23,501 nt of DNA from positions 1-23,501 of the IMG/VR virus record IMGVR_UViG_3300047548_000880; one strand, given 5' to 3'. Under the pieces are notes generated by a model. That model made no database searches. It worked only from the letters and a program-made list of their open reading frames with translations, and was not told the origin of the DNA. The stretch is from a virus. Positions 1-5,774 of this stretch are shown here, piece after piece. Position 1 is the first letter of the stretch. Each line of letters opens with the position of its first letter. The position numbers and the translations under genes were made by a program.

Positions 1-2039
1 CCACTGGTTTCATAAGAACCACCGACAGTTATGCCGAATAAATCCTTTTTCTTACCACCAAAACGATGTGAAATATTTAGACCAACCTCACCAGAATGTG
101 AAGTATTGTTTACAGCATCTACGGTTCTTCTTGATTGAACTGATCCAGTCTCAGTAAAACCATCTCTCTGATAATTTCCAATAGTGTATCCAACAAATGG
201 AGTTACATTCTTATTAAGATGCCAGAATAATCTGTTATTAACAAACCACTCTTTTCCTTGTGTTGAACTTTCATTACTAAAAATACCCTGGACATTTCTA
301 GATACATTATATTTGTTCTGAGAGAAACCAACATTTGTTAAGAGTGATGTTGTATTTCCACGGAACATATTAAAGAAACCATAATGACTCTTAACAAGAC
401 TAGAAGTGCTATCAACACCACCTAAATCAATATTGACATTATTATACTGACCACCAATGGTCCAGGTTGGTTTGATATCAATTTCCAATCCACCACCAAT
501 AATCAGAGACTTACCATAGTATCCATAATCACCAGAAGACCAAGCATAATAGTTGTTGCTGAATACTCTTACTCTATCTGTAGTTGGCTCAGTTGGTTCA
601 TAGATAAAGAGATTTTGTAATCCACCACCAATCTTATCCAAAACTTCATGTTGGTCGGTACGTCCTGAAAGAACATCATGAGTATTATTTGTATCAACAG
701 AAAGAAGTAAAGAATAAACTACGGTATTATCACTATAAGTATCTTGCTGCAATAAAGGAGTTTCAGTTGTAGTTACAAAATCTCTTCTAATCTTTTGAAC
801 TCCATCTTTCTCAGATGCTGTATGAGTTACTTCAGTAGTAGAAACAACTGGAAGTCCTGGTGCAGGAACAGTTACAGAGTTTAATAATGTTGGTGGTTGT
901 GGTTCAGGAGTGGGTTCTGGTGTTGGCTCAGGTGTAGGTTCAGGAGTGGGTTCTGGTGCTGGGGTTGGAGTGGGTTCTGGTGTTGGCTCAGGTGTAGGTT
1001 CAGGAGTGGGTTCTGGTGTTGGCTCAGGTGTAGGTTCAGGAGTGGGTTCTGGTGTTGGCTCAGGTGTAGGTTCAGGAGTTGGTTCTGGTGTGGGTTCTGG
1101 TGTGGGTTCAGGAGTTGGGGTTGGAGTTGGTGCTACCTCATCAACAGATGGTGCATCTGGATTGTTTGGAGCAACAGGTGTAAATGCTTGACCGTTCTGT
1201 GTTGTAGTTCCAGGTTGACTATCAACTAAAAGAACTGGTGATAGTGCAGTGTCTCCAAGGTTGAATACTGCAAATCCTAAGAGATAATCACCATCAGCAC
1301 CTACTTGATATGTTGAATACTGCCATCCAGTAGAACCATAAGTTCCAGTTGAATAGTCACCTGTTCCTGGATTGGTAAATCCAAGTAATGCATAGTTTTG
1401 AAGTTGATTATTGACGGTTACTGTTGGAGATGAACCTGTTCCCTGATACACAAGTGAAGTAATGGAACCATCATTGAATGGAACATAATCAGTTCCAATG
1501 TAGTTCCAAGACATTGTATAAACTTTACCAGTTTCCAATGTAACTGACTTTGTAATCCAAGCAGCATCGGTAGGAGTTGGATTTCCTAATCCAGATTGCT
1601 GTTGTTGTTGAATGAGAAGGTCTTTGATTGCCTGATTTTCTTCTGGTGTTAATCCAAGTGCTTCTGTTGCTTGGTCAAATGTTTGTTGTCCATTGGGTTG
1701 TAATGCAGCACCAGAGTCACCATATGGAGAGAATTCCCAAGTTGTTGGTTCTACTGCGGGTGAATAATATGGATTAGGAGAACCATCTTGTAGAGTTGGG
1801 CTTCCCATAGATCCATGAGAAGGTGCATTAAAAATTACTGGATTATCAATAACACTAATACCAGTTCCCTGCCCAGTAATTGTGCTATCTAATGTTCCTG
1901 TTTGAGTTCCAGTATTCCATCCTGAAGTATCTCCAGATTCAAAATCTGTACCAGAAATCGTATCTGCAAGTGATATTGCTGGCACTCCAATAAGAAGCGC
2001 AGACGCTGCAGCAAGCGCCCTTTGCGTGTGGTTAGACAT
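1..2039 (-). CDS. Secreted autotransporter-like outer-membrane protein with (PEPT)n linker, C-terminus cut by window edge
   Basis: The reading frame is open from an ATG at 2039 to the left edge (679 codons, no stop), so the C-terminus is missing. Residues 1-27 look like a Sec signal peptide: a short basic N-region, a hydrophobic core rich in Ala and Leu, and an ISLA/D cleavage site. An extracellular-type beta region follows, starting with a FESGDTSGW motif seen in bacterial carbohydrate-binding-like domains, then a Gln-rich patch and a long Pro-Glu-Pro-Thr linker. The rest alternates polar and hydrophobic residues with many Gly, Tyr and Asn, as in an autotransporter-type outer-membrane barrel. 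It is the last gene of the late block and follows a late promoter. I see no good Shine-Dalgarno. A virion adhesin is the alternative, but the signal peptide argues for export by the host. Family assignment is inference. Confidence 0.75.
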   Translation of the reverse strand, partial: MSNHTQRALAAASALLIGVPAISLADTISGTDFESGDTSGWNTGTQTGTLDSTITGQGTGISVIDNPVIFNAPSHGSMGSPTLQDGSPNPYYSPAVEPTTWEFSPYGDSGAALQPNGQQTFDQATEALGLTPEENQAIKDLLIQQQQQSGLGNPTPTDAAWITKSVTLETGKVYTMSWNYIGTDYVPFNDGSITSLVYQGTGSSPTVTVNNQLQNYALLGFTNPGTGDYSTGTYGSTGWQYSTYQVGADGDYLLGFAVFNLGDTALSPVLLVDSQPGTTTQNGQAFTPVAPNNPDAPSVDEVAPTPTPTPEPTPEPTPEPTPEPTPEPTPEPTPEPTPEPTPEPTPEPTPEPTPEPTPTPAPEPTPEPTPEPTPEPTPEPQPPTLLNSVTVPAPGLPVVSTTEVTHTASEKDGVQKIRRDFVTTTETPLLQQDTYSDNTVVYSLLLSVDTNNTHDVLSGRTDQHEVLDKIGGGLQNLFIYEPTEPTTDRVRVFSNNYYAWSSGDYGYYGKSLIIGGGLEIDIKPTWTIGGQYNNVNIDLGGVDSTSSLVKSHYGFFNMFRGNTTSLLTNVGFSQNKYNVSRNVQGIFSNESSTQGKEWFVNNRLFWHLNKNVTPFVGYTIGNYQRDGFTETGSVQSRRTVDAVNNTSHSGEVGLNISHRFGGKKKDLFGITVGGSYETS
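899..1132 (-). repeat. In-frame tandem repeats encoding Pro-Glu-Pro-Thr linker
   Basis: A 36-bp unit (full copies begin at 901, 997 and 1033, with variants between) is built from 6- and 12-bp subrepeats. On the minus strand it reads as repeated PEPT with a few PTPT or PAPE variants, in frame with the surrounding protein. The subunits differ by a few synonymous changes (GGTTCA, GGCTCA, GGTTCT on the plus strand). It probably forms a stiff extended spacer between the N-terminal domain and the barrel-like region. Copy number may vary by slippage. Confidence 0.9.
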
Positions 2040-2114
2040 AAAAATGCGGTGGTTGGTTTAGCAGTTATCCTTAAGAACTACTAAACGCAACTCACCGTGG
2101 TGTGTGGTTGAGTT

Positions 2115-2144
2115 GTTTCAACTCAATGGTTGAAACTATTTATC
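2115..2144 (-). promoter_or_regulatory. Late promoter box with adjoining inverted repeat
   Basis: Minus-strand GATAAATA (2137-2144) matches the T4/cyanophage late consensus NATAAATA. It contains the TAA stop of the lysozyme gene and lies about 100 bases before the autotransporter-like gene. Immediately downstream is a perfect 8-bp inverted repeat, GTTTCAAC-N6-GTTGAAAC (2115-2136). That repeat has no U-tract, so it looks more like a leader hairpin or protein site than a terminator. Confidence 0.65.
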
Positions 2145-2685
2145 CTTTTTTCCAAGCTTCACCTTCTGCTTTTCTTCTACGAGCAAGACCTGCTTCTACA
2201 TTTGATCCAGGATTGCGATAGAGATAAAGAGCATCAGGAACTAAATCCCACTCTTTATTTTTCAGGCGTTTAGTAATAGTATTAAAGTTATCGCCACCGT
2301 AGAAACCAGCACCAAGATTATAAGCAAAGCTGAGAAGTGCTCCCCTTTTACCATCAGACATTTCTCCCCAATGTGGAATTTTACGAAGTGCAGGAAGAAA
2401 CTGATTCTTACACTGACTAATTAATAATTCATCTGCTTCTTGCTGGGTAATTTTATCACCCATTTGGAATGGTTGCCCATTCTTATCTCTAGTAGAACCC
2501 CATCCAATTGTGATTGGAAGTCCACCAGTAAGGGGATCAGGATATGCCGATAAATGACATCCTTCAAATTCCTTAATTAACTTGATTCCCATCATTGGGA
2601 CATCATCACCACCACTTGCGACAGCAGGAACAGAAGCACCACTGCCGCTATTTACTTTCCCAAAGATTTTCCACAGTGAGGACAT
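2140..2685 (-). CDS. GH24 (T4/P21-type) lysozyme, endolysin or virion muralytic enzyme
   Basis: It hydrolyses the glycan strands of peptidoglycan. The catalytic triad of the T4-lysozyme family is visible: Glu41 in KEFEG, Asp50 in AYPD, and Thr59 in ITIGWG. The Glu-to-Asp spacing equals T4 lysozyme, but there is a small insertion before Thr. The remaining 120 residues fit the helical lobe, including GKRGALLSFAYNLG. Residues 11-30 are a Gly/Ser/Ala linker. The ATG at 2685 has GGAG four bases upstream, inside the preceding gene. That gene overlaps it by 34 bases in the zero frame, with a slippery heptamer just before its stop, so this product may also be made as the C-terminal part of a 244-aa frameshift fusion. 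No signal peptide or membrane anchor is seen, so lysis would need a holin, or the enzyme may act from the virion. Confidence 0.9.
   Translation of the reverse strand: MSSLWKIFGKVNSGSGASVPAVASGGDDVPMMGIKLIKEFEGCHLSAYPDPLTGGLPITIGWGSTRDKNGQPFQMGDKITQQEADELLISQCKNQFLPALRKIPHWGEMSDGKRGALLSFAYNLGAGFYGGDNFNTITKRLKNKEWDLVPDALYLYRNPGSNVEAGLARRRKAEGEAWKKG
2618..2661 (-). promoter_or_regulatory. Candidate programmed -1 ribosomal frameshift signal
   Basis: The minus strand reads TTG GGA AAG TAA in the zero frame, which contains the heptamer G GGA AAG (2661-2655), the same one used by the lambda G/T tail-assembly frameshift. It is followed by a 6-nt spacer (2654-2649) and a 7-bp stem, GCGGCAG (2648-2642) with CTGTCGC (2624-2618), containing one G-U pair and a 17-nt loop. 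The zero-frame stop comes right after the heptamer, and the -1 frame is exactly the lysozyme frame. Heptamer, spacer and structure all match the canonical layout. Function is inferred. Confidence 0.7.
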
Positions 2686-2873
2686 ACATCTCCAGAAGAT
2701 GAAGCAGCAGATGCTCCACCACCAGACTTTCCTCTAAAAATCTCTGCCCAGTCTGCATTATCCTCAAGATAGTCATTTGGAAGATTATCTTCTAACCACT
2801 GAATTGCTTTGATATGATTAGGGTTTCTATCGTCGTAGAACTTAAAAAAGTTGTGTAAATCTACTCTTGCCAT
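2652..2873 (-). CDS. Short LHNFFK-module protein with terminal half zinc ribbon, possible N-terminal part of frameshifted lysozyme
   Basis: This is a 73-aa protein. Residues 1-47 form a module (MARVDLHNFFKFYDD, NPNHIKAIQWLEDNLP, DWAEIFR) closely similar to the first 47 residues of the C39-like peptidase encoded just upstream. A flexible GGGASAASSSG linker and CPHCGKSLGK, half of a zinc ribbon, follow. The longer frame starts at a TTG; I chose the ATG at 2873 because TAGGAGAAC lies upstream. Read alone, the protein would be a bare module with no catalytic domain and would end within an unfinished zinc knuckle. Read through the -1 frameshift signal it becomes module plus lysozyme, matching the module-plus-peptidase layout next door. 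The module probably targets the partner enzyme to a wall or virion component, which is inference. Confidence 0.75.
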   Translation of the reverse strand: MARVDLHNFFKFYDDRNPNHIKAIQWLEDNLPNDYLEDNADWAEIFRGKSGGGASAASSSGDVCPHCGKSLGK

Positions 2874-2887
2874 TGGTTGTTCTCCTA

Positions 2888-3559
2888 TCAATCAAAAATA
2901 CGACCCCAACCATCGTTGCCACCTGGGCACCAACGATGCTTAAGAACTGCTTTGGTGTAAATGGTCTTTTTACCATTTGTTACTGGACCACTATAGTTAT
3001 CATTCAATGAACCATATGGGTCATTGACATAATATCCTTTGCCATCTGGTGTCTTACCGATAACAACGCACATATGTCCACCAGTAGGTGCAGATAAAGA
3101 ACCACGATGAAGAATACCGATAACAACTGGTTTACCTCTATCAAGGCTCTTATCAATATCAGCAAAAGAAAGATTGTAACTAAAGTGAGACTTTACTCCG
3201 TATCCAGCAAGAACTTTGGTCTGCACTGAGTGATCGGTTGTATCTCCAATTGCAAATACTTTTTTAACATATTCATCATCACCCTTAATACTTCCTGGTT
3301 TTAGGAATGCAAGGCACATAGCACAGGATGAACTATTACAAGTTCTGTGTGCGTCTCTGTAGTTGTCTACTTGATTAAAGTATGGAACGTCTAAAACTGC
3401 TGGAGTTGGTGGAGCAGTTCTAAAAATTCCAACCCAATCAGATTGGGAATCATCTAAGAATTTCTCTGGGAGGTTATCCTCCAACCACTGAACCGCAGCA
3501 ACATGGTTGGGGTTCTTCTCATCATAATATTTAAAAAAGTTATGAAGATCTAAGGTCAT
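2888..3559 (-). CDS. C39-like cysteine peptidase with N-terminal LHNFFK module
   Basis: This is a 223-aa papain-fold protein. Residues 1-47 are the LHNFFK/NPNH/WLEDNLP module shared with the next gene, and 48-55 is a Pro/Ala linker. The peptidase_C39_2-like domain begins at DVPYFNQ, with Gln63 as candidate oxyanion residue, Cys79 in NSSSCAMC as nucleophile, His162 in GGHMCVVIG, and Asn179/Asp180 in YYVNDPYG. Relatives cleave peptides, and in phages are usually thought to attack the wall cross-links. Together with the downstream lysozyme this suggests paired glycan- and peptide-cutting activities. A late promoter lies about 25 bases before the ATG. The stop is followed by the ribosome-binding site of the next gene. 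The exact bond cut cannot be read from sequence. Confidence 0.85.
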   Translation of the reverse strand: MTLDLHNFFKYYDEKNPNHVAAVQWLEDNLPEKFLDDSQSDWVGIFRTAPPTPAVLDVPYFNQVDNYRDAHRTCNSSSCAMCLAFLKPGSIKGDDEYVKKVFAIGDTTDHSVQTKVLAGYGVKSHFSYNLSFADIDKSLDRGKPVVIGILHRGSLSAPTGGHMCVVIGKTPDGKGYYVNDPYGSLNDNYSGPVTNGKKTIYTKAVLKHRWCPGGNDGWGRIFD

Positions 3560-3584
3560 AAGATATCTATCCAGACACTTAAGA

Positions 3585-3592
3585 TATTTATG
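3585..3592 (-). promoter_or_regulatory. Late promoter box for the peptidase-lysozyme genes
   Basis: Minus-strand CATAAATA matches NATAAATA. The TAA within it is the stop codon of the 64-aa gene upstream. It lies about 25 bases before the ATG of the C39-like peptidase gene. Confidence 0.7.
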
Positions 3593-3782
3593 GTTTTAGG
3601 TCATCAACAGTGATACTCGTTGTTTCCAATTCATTATATTTTTTGCATATATTTTCACTAGATTCATGTTCCCATTTATGATATAGAGATTTTAATTTTT
3701 TATGATATTCATCACCAGTACATCCCATCATTTCCTCAGCAACAATGGTTTTAATCAATTTTTCTCTAGTTAAATCTGACAT
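3588..3782 (-). CDS. Small hypothetical late protein (64 aa)
   Basis: I do not recognise this family. It is a charged, mostly helical protein with no membrane segment. It has two Cys (positions about 21 and 46) and a KLKSLYHKWEHE helix. The ATG at 3782 is preceded by a late-promoter box about 40 bases upstream, and its TAA stop is part of the next late box, so it is probably expressed late as a single-gene unit upstream of the wall hydrolases. Codon use and spacing look like its neighbours, so I take it as a real gene. Confidence 0.7.
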   Translation of the reverse strand: MSDLTREKLIKTIVAEEMMGCTGDEYHKKLKSLYHKWEHESSENICKKYNELETTSITVDDLKP

Positions 3783-3819
3783 AAAGGTTAACTTGAACTG
3801 CCCAAAATTGGGATTTGAT

Positions 3820-3827
3820 TATTTATC
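3820..3827 (-). promoter_or_regulatory. Late promoter box for the 64-aa gene
   Basis: Minus-strand GATAAATA matches NATAAATA. The upstream 54-aa gene ends TGATAAATA, so its TGA overlaps the promoter. The downstream ATG is about 38 bases away. Confidence 0.65.
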
Positions 3828-3990
3828 ACTGACTATATTCATCAATCTTGTCCAGAACTTTATTTAAATATTGATGAGCTAACCATTTCGGGTCATTTCC
3901 AGATTTATCCATCCATTCTTTATCTAAATCTCTTTTAATCTTAAGCACTTCACATTTAATAATATCTTTAGTAAGGTGTCCTCTAGGCAT
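3826..3990 (-). CDS. Small basic hypothetical protein (54 aa)
   Basis: The ATG at 3990 opens a 54-aa frame starting MPRGHLTKDIIKCEVLKIKR and ending with an amphipathic helix (WLAHQYLNKVLDKIDEYSQ). Small proteins starting MPRG with a Lys-rich helical body are, as I recall, common in cyanophage genomes, but no function is known to me. It starts only 5 bases after the U-tract of the peroxiredoxin-operon terminator, so it must depend on readthrough or on a promoter inside or upstream of that terminator. No clear Shine-Dalgarno is visible. Confidence 0.65.
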   Translation of the reverse strand: MPRGHLTKDIIKCEVLKIKRDLDKEWMDKSGNDPKWLAHQYLNKVLDKIDEYSQ

Positions 3991-3995
3991 AACAT

Positions 3996-4030
3996 AAAAA
4001 AATCTCTGCCTCTTATTTAGAGACAGAGAT
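3996..4030 (-). terminator. Rho-independent terminator of the light/redox operon
   Basis: The minus strand forms a 12-bp stem (ATCTCTGTCTCT with AGAGGCAGAGAT, one G-U pair) around a 5-nt loop, followed by six to seven T. It lies about 20 bases after the peroxiredoxin stop and ends the hli-to-peroxiredoxin operon. Confidence 0.9.
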
Positions 4031-4050
4031 AACTATTATCTATTATTATT

Positions 4051-4578
4051 TCAAACTGTTGCTACTTCACGAACAGTAGACTTTACATATTCAAGCACAT
4101 TTTCTGGTGTGCTCTTTTCGTATGGGTCGGTGTCTGCATTGTCTCTCATACCATCTTCGACAAAAAGTTTTTCAATAACTCCATTGTCAATGACAGCAGC
4201 ATAACGCCAAGAACGTTGACCAAAACCAAGATTTGACTTAGTTACAAGATACCCCATAGAGCGAGTGAAGTAAGCATTGCCATCTGGAATTAGTTTTACA
4301 TTCTTGATGTTTTGGTCTTTTGCCCAAGCATTCATCACAAAACCATCATTTACGGAGATACAATAGATTTCATCAATACCCAGTGCTTGGAATTCTTCAT
4401 ACTTATCTTCAAAGCCAGGAAGTTGGTATGCAGAACAAGTAGGAGTAAAAGCACCAGGAAGTGAGAAAATAACTACACGTTTACCATCGAATAATTCATT
4501 GGTTGTACGAGTTACAAATTCACCATTCTCACGAAAAACAAAATCTAATGTAGGAATAATGTATTTTTCTTTACGCAT
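4051..4578 (-). CDS. Peroxiredoxin (AhpC/TSA superfamily, Prx5-like)
   Basis: This is a thiol peroxidase reducing peroxides, probably in the host cytosol. The peroxidatic site is PGAFTPTCSAYQLPGF, with Cys after TPT as in the Prx5/hybrid group. It is followed by a helix (FEDKYEEF) and the conserved ISVNDGFVMNAW segment. Length (175 aa) suits a stand-alone Prx5 domain, and no glutaredoxin domain is fused. The frame extends upstream to a TTG at 4632, but I chose the ATG at 4578 (MRKEKYIIPTL) because GGAGG sits five bases upstream. An ATG at 4623 is possible. It is the last gene of the hli/ferredoxin operon, so it probably limits oxidative damage from photosynthetic electron flow during infection. 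The electron donor is not evident. Confidence 0.92.
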   Translation of the reverse strand: MRKEKYIIPTLDFVFRENGEFVTRTTNELFDGKRVVIFSLPGAFTPTCSAYQLPGFEDKYEEFQALGIDEIYCISVNDGFVMNAWAKDQNIKNVKLIPDGNAYFTRSMGYLVTKSNLGFGQRSWRYAAVIDNGVIEKLFVEDGMRDNADTDPYEKSTPENVLEYVKSTVREVATV

Positions 4579-4628
4579 AGGAACCTCCATATTTTTCTCA
4601 TTCTTTCTAAAAAAATTAAACATAAGTA

Positions 4629-4772
4629 TCAATTAAAAACAGCAGTTACACCAACAACTTTTGCATTTGGATTTCGGGCAAGTGCAGTTTCTCTCGCATC
4701 TTTATAATCTTTTGCCTCTACGATTTCGTGAAAGACTTTACCTGCCACATACAACTGCACTTTGCACCGCAT
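4629..4772 (-). CDS. Small conserved-looking protein (47 aa)
   Basis: The 47-aa frame starts MRCKVQLYVAGKVFHEIVEA and ends ARNPNAKVVGVTAVFN. The pattern (two strands, a helix with DYKDARETALARNP, a strand) suggests a small alpha/beta fold. I recall similar short proteins beside hli genes in cyanophages, with no known function. The ATG overlaps the TGA of the preceding hli gene by one base (TGATG), so translation is probably coupled. A longer frame reaching 4850 would start inside the hli gene and encode implausible sequence, so I rejected it. Confidence 0.75.
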   Translation of the reverse strand: MRCKVQLYVAGKVFHEIVEAKDYKDARETALARNPNAKVVGVTAVFN

Positions 4773-4879
4773 CACCAAATACCAGGAATAATTTGACCAG
4801 TAAATGCATAAGAACCCATTGCTGCAACAATACCAATCATTGCTGCCCAACCATTAATACGTTCTGCTCTTTCGTTCAT
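4772..4879 (-). CDS. hli: High-light-inducible protein (one-helix, 35 aa)
   Basis: A complete 35-aa Hlip: [16 protein letters not shown], a hydrophobic helix (IVAAMGSYAF), and the TGQIIPGIW end typical of phage Hlips. It matches the chlorophyll-binding ExxNGxxAM core of the LHC/Hlip family, except that the usual Arg of NGR is Trp here (NGWAAM). It would sit in the thylakoid membrane and help protect photosystem II or bind freed chlorophyll. Its ATG overlaps the stop of the preceding gene (ATGA), and its stop overlaps the next start (TGATG), so it is tightly coupled in the operon. Confidence 0.93.
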   Translation of the reverse strand: MNERAERINGWAAMIGIVAAMGSYAFTGQIIPGIW

Positions 4880-5088
4880 TGTTTTTCTCCTTGATAAGGG
4901 TGTTTTTGTTTAAGTTCTGGGTCTGGGTTGCAGACCATCTTTTCTTTAATTGGTTTGATTACGATAAACTTATCGTTTTTAAGAGTGCCTGCGATTTTGA
5001 CTTCTAGTTCTACATCTTTATCCCAAGCACCACTATCAACTAACTCTTGAAGAGCAAGGTTAAATTGCCCTAGCATATTAGCACTCAC
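4876..5088 (-). CDS. Small hypothetical protein after ferredoxin (about 70 aa)
   Basis: I do not recognise a family. The core reads [20 protein letters not shown], then strand-like [10 protein letters not shown] and [11 protein letters not shown], then a polar tail ending HPYQGEKQ. I chose the GTG at 5088 because GGAG lies five bases upstream and GTGA overlaps the ferredoxin stop. The ATG at 5076 is the alternative and would give 66 aa. The frame also extends to 5121, but that overlaps the ferredoxin needlessly. The stop overlaps the next hli start (ATGA). A role linked to ferredoxin or thylakoid proteins is only a guess from position. Confidence 0.7.
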   Translation of the reverse strand: MSANMLGQFNLALQELVDSGAWDKDVELEVKIAGTLKNDKFIVIKPIKEKMVCNPDPELKQKHPYQGEKQ

Positions 5089-5378
5089 AGATTCTCCTCT
5101 TGTTCGGTAAGAATCACACAATCACTAGTTGGATATGCCACACAAGTAAGCACCCAACCATCAGCAATTTGTTCGTCATCGAGGAATGATTGCTCCTCAT
5201 TATCTACAGTACCAGAGATAAGTTTCCCTGCACAAGCAGAGCAAGCTCCTGCTTTACAGGACGAAGGGAGGTCAACACCTGCTTCTTCTGCTGCTTCGAG
5301 GATGTACTGGTCATCAGGACATTGGATTGTGGTTTCCGTTCCATCAGGAGATTGAAGAGTGATATTAAAAATGGTCAT
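5085..5378 (-). CDS. petF: Plant-type [2Fe-2S] ferredoxin
   Basis: A 97-aa ferredoxin carrying one-electron flow from photosystem I to reductases. The cluster ligands are all present: Cys41, Cys46 and Cys49 (CKAGACSAC) and Cys79 (LTCVAYP). The fold markers [17 protein letters not shown] and [16 protein letters not shown] match cyanobacterial PetF over full length. The longer frame begins at a TTG, so I use the ATG at 5378, which overlaps the stop of the 28-aa membrane peptide (TGATG). In cyanophages such ferredoxins may feed bilin reductases, nucleotide reduction or host FNR. No such partner is in this window, though the peroxiredoxin follows in the same operon. Confidence 0.95.
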   Translation of the reverse strand: MTIFNITLQSPDGTETTIQCPDDQYILEAAEEAGVDLPSSCKAGACSACAGKLISGTVDNEEQSFLDDEQIADGWVLTCVAYPTSDCVILTEQEENL

Positions 5379-5464
5379 CAATAAGTCTCACAAATTTTTT
5401 CTACAGATGCTGCCAACAAAACGAAGAAGGCAACTGAAGTCATTGTAAATAAAAGTGAAGTCAT
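5378..5464 (-). CDS. 28-aa single-pass membrane peptide between hli and petF
   Basis: The ATG at 5464 opens a 28-aa frame, [20 protein letters not shown] followed by VEKICETY, which is one hydrophobic helix and a short polar tail with a Cys. It fills the gap between hli and petF exactly. It starts 9 bases after the hli stop and ends with a TGATG overlap onto petF. Size and topology resemble low-molecular-weight photosystem or cytochrome b6f subunits, but I do not recognise a named one. Its fit within the operon is the main evidence that it is real. Confidence 0.65.
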   Translation of the reverse strand: MTSLLFTMTSVAFFVLLAASVEKICETY

Positions 5465-5473
5465 AGTCAAGTA

Positions 5474-5683
5474 TCAAATTACTCCGAAGAAGAGGTTGCC
5501 AGTGAGAGCATAAGAAATAGCCCCAGCAACAATACCGACCATAGCCCAGCGTCCATTCATTTTCTCCGCCTTCTCGGCATAGGGTTCAAACCCGTAACGT
5601 TCGATGTCTTCTTTAGACATCCACATTGTAGGTTCTTTGGCAAACATATTCATTTGCCCGAACTCATTTTTTGTTACAGTCAT
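5474..5683 (-). CDS. hli: High-light-inducible protein (69 aa)
   Basis: A 69-aa Hlip. The N-terminal 38 residues are polar and hydrophilic. The chlorophyll-binding core then reads AEKMNGRWAMVG (Glu40, Asn43, Arg45 in canonical positions), followed by a membrane helix (IVAGAISYALTG) and a short end (NLFFGVI). This is the full ExxNGRxAM motif, unlike the 35-aa Hlip downstream. It would act in the thylakoid membrane, protecting photosystems during infection. It is the first gene of the light/redox operon, about 20 bases after the expected start of a near-consensus sigma-70 promoter, so it should be transcribed early by host polymerase. Confidence 0.95.
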   Translation of the reverse strand: MTVTKNEFGQMNMFAKEPTMWMSKEDIERYGFEPYAEKAEKMNGRWAMVGIVAGAISYALTGNLFFGVI

Positions 5684-5709
5684 TATCTTTTGTAAAGATT
5701 TACAACAAA

Positions 5710-5738
5710 ACTATATAGCAAAAAAAGAGGGGTGTCAA
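5710..5738 (-). promoter_or_regulatory. Sigma-70-type promoter of the light/redox operon
   Basis: The -35 box TTGACA (5733-5738), a 17-bp spacer and the -10 box TATAGT (5710-5715) match the bacterial consensus at 11 of 12 positions. The -35 box is the loop of the porin terminator hairpin, and the -10 box lies just after its T-tract. Confidence 0.85.
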
Positions 5739-5744
5739 CCCCTC
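5720..5744 (-). terminator. Rho-independent terminator of the porin gene
   Basis: The minus strand reads GAGGGG TTGACA CCCCTC followed by seven T. The stem is 6 bp around a TTGACA loop, or 7 bp around a 4-nt loop. It lies about 30 bases after the porin stop and overlaps the next promoter. Confidence 0.9.
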
Positions 5745-5774
5745 CTTAAGATTTTGTTTAGATTTGCTGACTTA

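Noticed and set aside
899-1132. CRISPR-like regular 36-bp repeats
   Set aside because: There are no unique spacers, the units are directly adjacent, and they are in frame within a coding region.
897-1229. Plus-strand frames with Gly-Ser-Gly-Val or Trp/Cys-rich repeats
   Set aside because: They are the antisense of the in-frame PEPT repeat of a much longer minus-strand gene with a signal peptide and promoter.
2115-2136. Terminator after the lysozyme gene
   Set aside because: The inverted repeat lacks a T-tract on the minus strand and directly follows a late promoter, so it more likely lies in the next transcript.
4773-4850. N-terminal extension of the 47-aa protein
   Set aside because: It would read through the hli gene in the wrong frame. 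The ATG at 4772 overlaps the hli stop and gives a sensible small protein.
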